Assembly: GCA_963817395.1 (NCBI GenBank)
Contig: CAWFOC010000001.1
Location: forward strand, 146,404 to 210,403
Reading direction: 5' to 3'
DNA from: CAWGYQ01 sp963817395
GTDB taxonomy: Bacteria; Acidobacteriota; Vicinamibacteria; Vicinamibacterales; CAVPJW01
DNA length: 64,000 nucleotides
In this document: positions 62,366 through 64,000 of the stretch, piece after piece
Numbering within the stretch: position 1 is the first letter of the stretch
How the letters are laid out: each line of letters begins with the position of its first letter
Notes under the pieces: model-generated
The model's input: only the letters and a program-made list of their open reading frames with translations
Databases searched by the model: none
What the model was told of the DNA's origin: nothing
Translations under genes and position numbers: made by a program

Positions 62366-63256
62366 CTAACTCCGATAACCCTTCTGGATCGCTGCCGCAT
62401 CGAGCGGAAGTGTCGCCACTGAATCGACGGCTGGCAGGACGGGGCGCGTCGACTGCCGTCCGTCGTAGGCCTTGAGGTACCGCCGGCACACGTCGCATCC
62501 GTAAACGCGATACTGGCCGTCGCGCGTCGCAAACGACGTGACGCGCGATCGGTCGGCGTTCGAGCAGAAGGGGCATGCCACGGAGTCGAACGGCCATTGG
62601 CCCGCGCAGCGTTCGCAGACGAGCCGCCGGTCCGCGGCTGGCGTGATGAACGCCAGGTCGGGCTCGCCGCCGCAGAACGGACAGTAGGGCGCCCGCCAGC
62701 CTGACAGATCGAGCCGCTGCGACATGACCTCGGCGGCGCGCGCCAGAAACGGCCGCATGGCCAGCGTCAGCACCTGATCGAGCAGCGCGGGTTGCCCCGT
62801 CTCGCCAGCGATCGGTGCACTCGCGGAAGTGTCCCTGACGCGCTCCTGCCCCGGAGACGAGGCGTACCAGGCGGTGACAATGGACTCCAGACCGGCGGTG
62901 TCGCGGACGAGCGTCTGCATGCGCTCGTGATCGCCCTCTTCGAGCGCATCAAAGCGGCGCAGAATGTCGGTGGCCTGACGGAAGAGCAGCCGGAACTCGG
63001 TCCAGTCCACGCCCAGTTCTTTCAACCGCAGCAGCGGACGCCCTTCGGCCTGTTCCTTGTTCCACCATTCGGTGTCCACGTCCATCCACGGCAGCGACAA
63101 TCTCGACTGCACACGCCGTTGCGTATCGACGAGCGCAATCTGCATGTCCGCGGCGCTCGCGAGCTCGGGATGCGTGGACTGAAGTCGGCGTAGCTCCGCG
63201 ATTTCTCGCGGTTCCGCACGGGTGGGCCGTCGTGGGGCTTCAGGCGAAGTTGGCAC
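62366..63256 (-). CDS. fdhE: FdhE-like formate dehydrogenase accessory protein
   Basis: A 296-residue protein with the four CxxC pairs of FdhE: YCPFCGGEPDLAF, CERCAGQWPFD, CPFCSNADRSRV and GCDVCRRYLKAYDGR. In E. coli, FdhE is a rubredoxin-like iron protein needed for formate dehydrogenase maturation. The N-terminal helical domain (EIAELRRLQSTHPELASAAD, LSLPWMDVDTEWW) is also typical. The start GTG 63256 is chosen because the upstream frame is Arg/Pro-rich and has no homology. No formate dehydrogenase gene is in the window. Confidence 0.8.
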   Translation of the reverse strand: MPTSPEAPRRPTRAEPREIAELRRLQSTHPELASAADMQIALVDTQRRVQSRLSLPWMDVDTEWWNKEQAEGRPLLRLKELGVDWTEFRLLFRQATDILRRFDALEEGDHERMQTLVRDTAGLESIVTAWYASSPGQERVRDTSASAPIAGETGQPALLDQVLTLAMRPFLARAAEVMSQRLDLSGWRAPYCPFCGGEPDLAFITPAADRRLVCERCAGQWPFDSVACPFCSNADRSRVTSFATRDGQYRVYGCDVCRRYLKAYDGRQSTRPVLPAVDSVATLPLDAAAIQKGYRS

Positions 63257-63691
63257 AGCGGGATTGTGCTGAACTTCAAGGTGGATGGCAACTCGAGCTG
63301 GATCAAGAGACCCTGGTACAAGGCGCCGCCCGTGCGGAAGCCGCACTTGGGAGTTTCGACCGTGCGCGCGCGAGGCTCGCCCGGGCTCTCGCGGTTGAGC
63401 CCGATTCGTTCTATGGTCAGATAATGCGCGGTTTCGTGGACAGACGGCGGGCGACCTCGACGGCGAGCGTGTGTCTTTCGAGCGACCGCTGGAGCTGAAT
63501 CCTGGCATGGCTCTTGCCCCGTTCGAACTCGGAGCGCTCGCCGAAGCGCGAGGGAATCGGGGCCAACCGGTCGGTCACTACGAGAGTGCATTTTGCGAGC
63601 GATGAGGATTTGGGGACGAAGGCGTGCACTCAGTCGGCTTCGACAGCGACGTCCCTGAAGCGGCGAGCTCCGGAGTTCTGGAGGGCGAGAC
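63257..63691. other. Gap before the terminal lipoprotein gene
   Basis: No gene is supported. A plus-strand frame (63232-63498) has a TPR-like stretch (ARAEAALGSFDRARARLARA) but no ribosome binding site; overlapping frames on the other strand are equally open, so coding status is unclear. Confidence 0.35.
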
Positions 63692-64000
63692 ATGTCAGCT
63701 GCGCGCGTCTCGATGCTTGTTACGCTGTTGGTGATGACGGCTTGCGGCGGAAGCGGCGGCCGGGCGCCGCAAACTCAGCCGGTTCGCCCGGCGGCGACTT
63801 CATCACCCGTATCGCTCGAATCGCTTTACGAGGCCGGGCGCTACCAGGACGTCGTCAGCGCCACCGGCACGACGACTCCGAACCAGGGGTCTCCGGAACA
63901 ACTCTGGCTGGCCGCGCACAGCTATCAGCGGATGAAGCGCGATGACCAGGCGCGCGGAGAGTTCGGACGACTCGTCTCCACGAAGGACAAGGCCTGGCAC
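63692..64000 (+). CDS. Lipoprotein with possible TPR domain, 3' end outside window
   Basis: The first 103 residues are visible and run off the right edge. Signal: VSMLVTLLVMTACGGSGG, with lipobox TAC. The mature part has helix-pair features of TPR proteins (LESLYEAGRYQDVVSAT, EQLWLAAHSYQRMKRDDQAR, GEFGRLVSTKDKAWH). ATG 63692 has GGAGGGCGAG just upstream. It is not an antisense shadow: codon use and the signal peptide support it. Confidence 0.8.
   Translation, partial: MSAARVSMLVTLLVMTACGGSGGRAPQTQPVRPAATSSPVSLESLYEAGRYQDVVSATGTTTPNQGSPEQLWLAAHSYQRMKRDDQARGEFGRLVSTKDKAWH

Noticed and set aside
62355..62367. AGGCG-TTT-CGCCT hairpin
   Set aside because: A 5-bp stem overlapping the FdhE gene end; too short to call a terminator.
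1..64000. CRISPR array or prophage
   Set aside because: No regularly spaced repeat of 25-40 bases was seen, and no phage structural genes occur; the 90-bp repeats are coding.

Overview
The window is a high-GC bacterial chromosome segment that most resembles Acidobacteriota, probably a Vicinamibacteria-like lineage. The clues are membrane Ser/Thr kinases fused to PD40 or TolB/TPR sensor regions (four of them), an Oar-like TonB-dependent receptor with an N-terminal carboxypeptidase-regulatory domain, a VWFA-related protein of the type abundant in Acidobacteria, a PEP-CTERM protein, and many small secreted proteins with carboxypeptidase-regulatory folds. This assignment is inference from gene content; there is no rRNA.

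Region 1 (1-4.3 kb) is accessory DNA: the tail of an IS91-type transposase, then an integron-like cassette cluster with one convincing attC site (2567-2645), one weaker attC (1059-1153) and one truncated attC (from 3951) cut by a decayed IS3-family remnant. All three intact cassette genes encode secreted proteins. No integron integrase is in view. Region 2 (4.3-10.9 kb) has two tandem paralogous Ser/Thr kinases with PD40 propellers and a toxin-antitoxin pair. Region 3 (11-15 kb) is a recombination scar: a tRNA-Glu-like 3' end, a frameshifted IS481 transposase, three copies of a small lipoprotein module, and pieces of a serine recombinase whose C-terminal coding sequence shares a 13-bp core with the tRNA end.

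Region 4 (15-23.4 kb) holds a PEP-CTERM protein, an outer-membrane barrel, a parallel beta-helix protein, an internally repeated Gly/Ala-rich protein, a flavin-binding PNPOx-like protein, an orphan Wzt-like ABC ATPase and a haem lipoprotein. Region 5 (23.5-41.7 kb) has two kinase-TolB-TPR proteins, a glycosyltransferase, a GMC oxidoreductase, a DegT aminotransferase, gamma-glutamyltransferase, small secreted proteins, a PLP enzyme divergent from a serine hydrolase, and a matrixin-like protease. Region 6 (41.8-50.5 kb) has tRNA-Lys(TTT), a tRNA-Lys(CTT) 3' half, an OMP, a 30-residue-repeat coiled-coil/PEGA membrane protein and the TonB receptor.

Region 7 (50.6-55.5 kb) is a tightly overlapping minus-strand operon, hemE-hemH-hemG/hemY-O-methyltransferase-arginase, giving three haem synthesis steps. 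Region 8 (55.6-64 kb) has a nuclease-like protein with a histone-like tail and its partner, the VWFA-related protein, an orphan DNA methyltransferase, an M20 peptidase, a D,D-carboxypeptidase, an FdhE-like protein and the start of a lipoprotein.

Two general points affect how the annotation should be read. Many conserved genes between about 25 and 47 kb carry single-base frameshifts, which look like base-calling indels, so such genes are given here as one locus with the break noted. Several genes have a -10 hexamer (TANNNT) only 6-14 nt before the start codon and no Shine-Dalgarno sequence, suggesting leaderless or near-leaderless transcripts.
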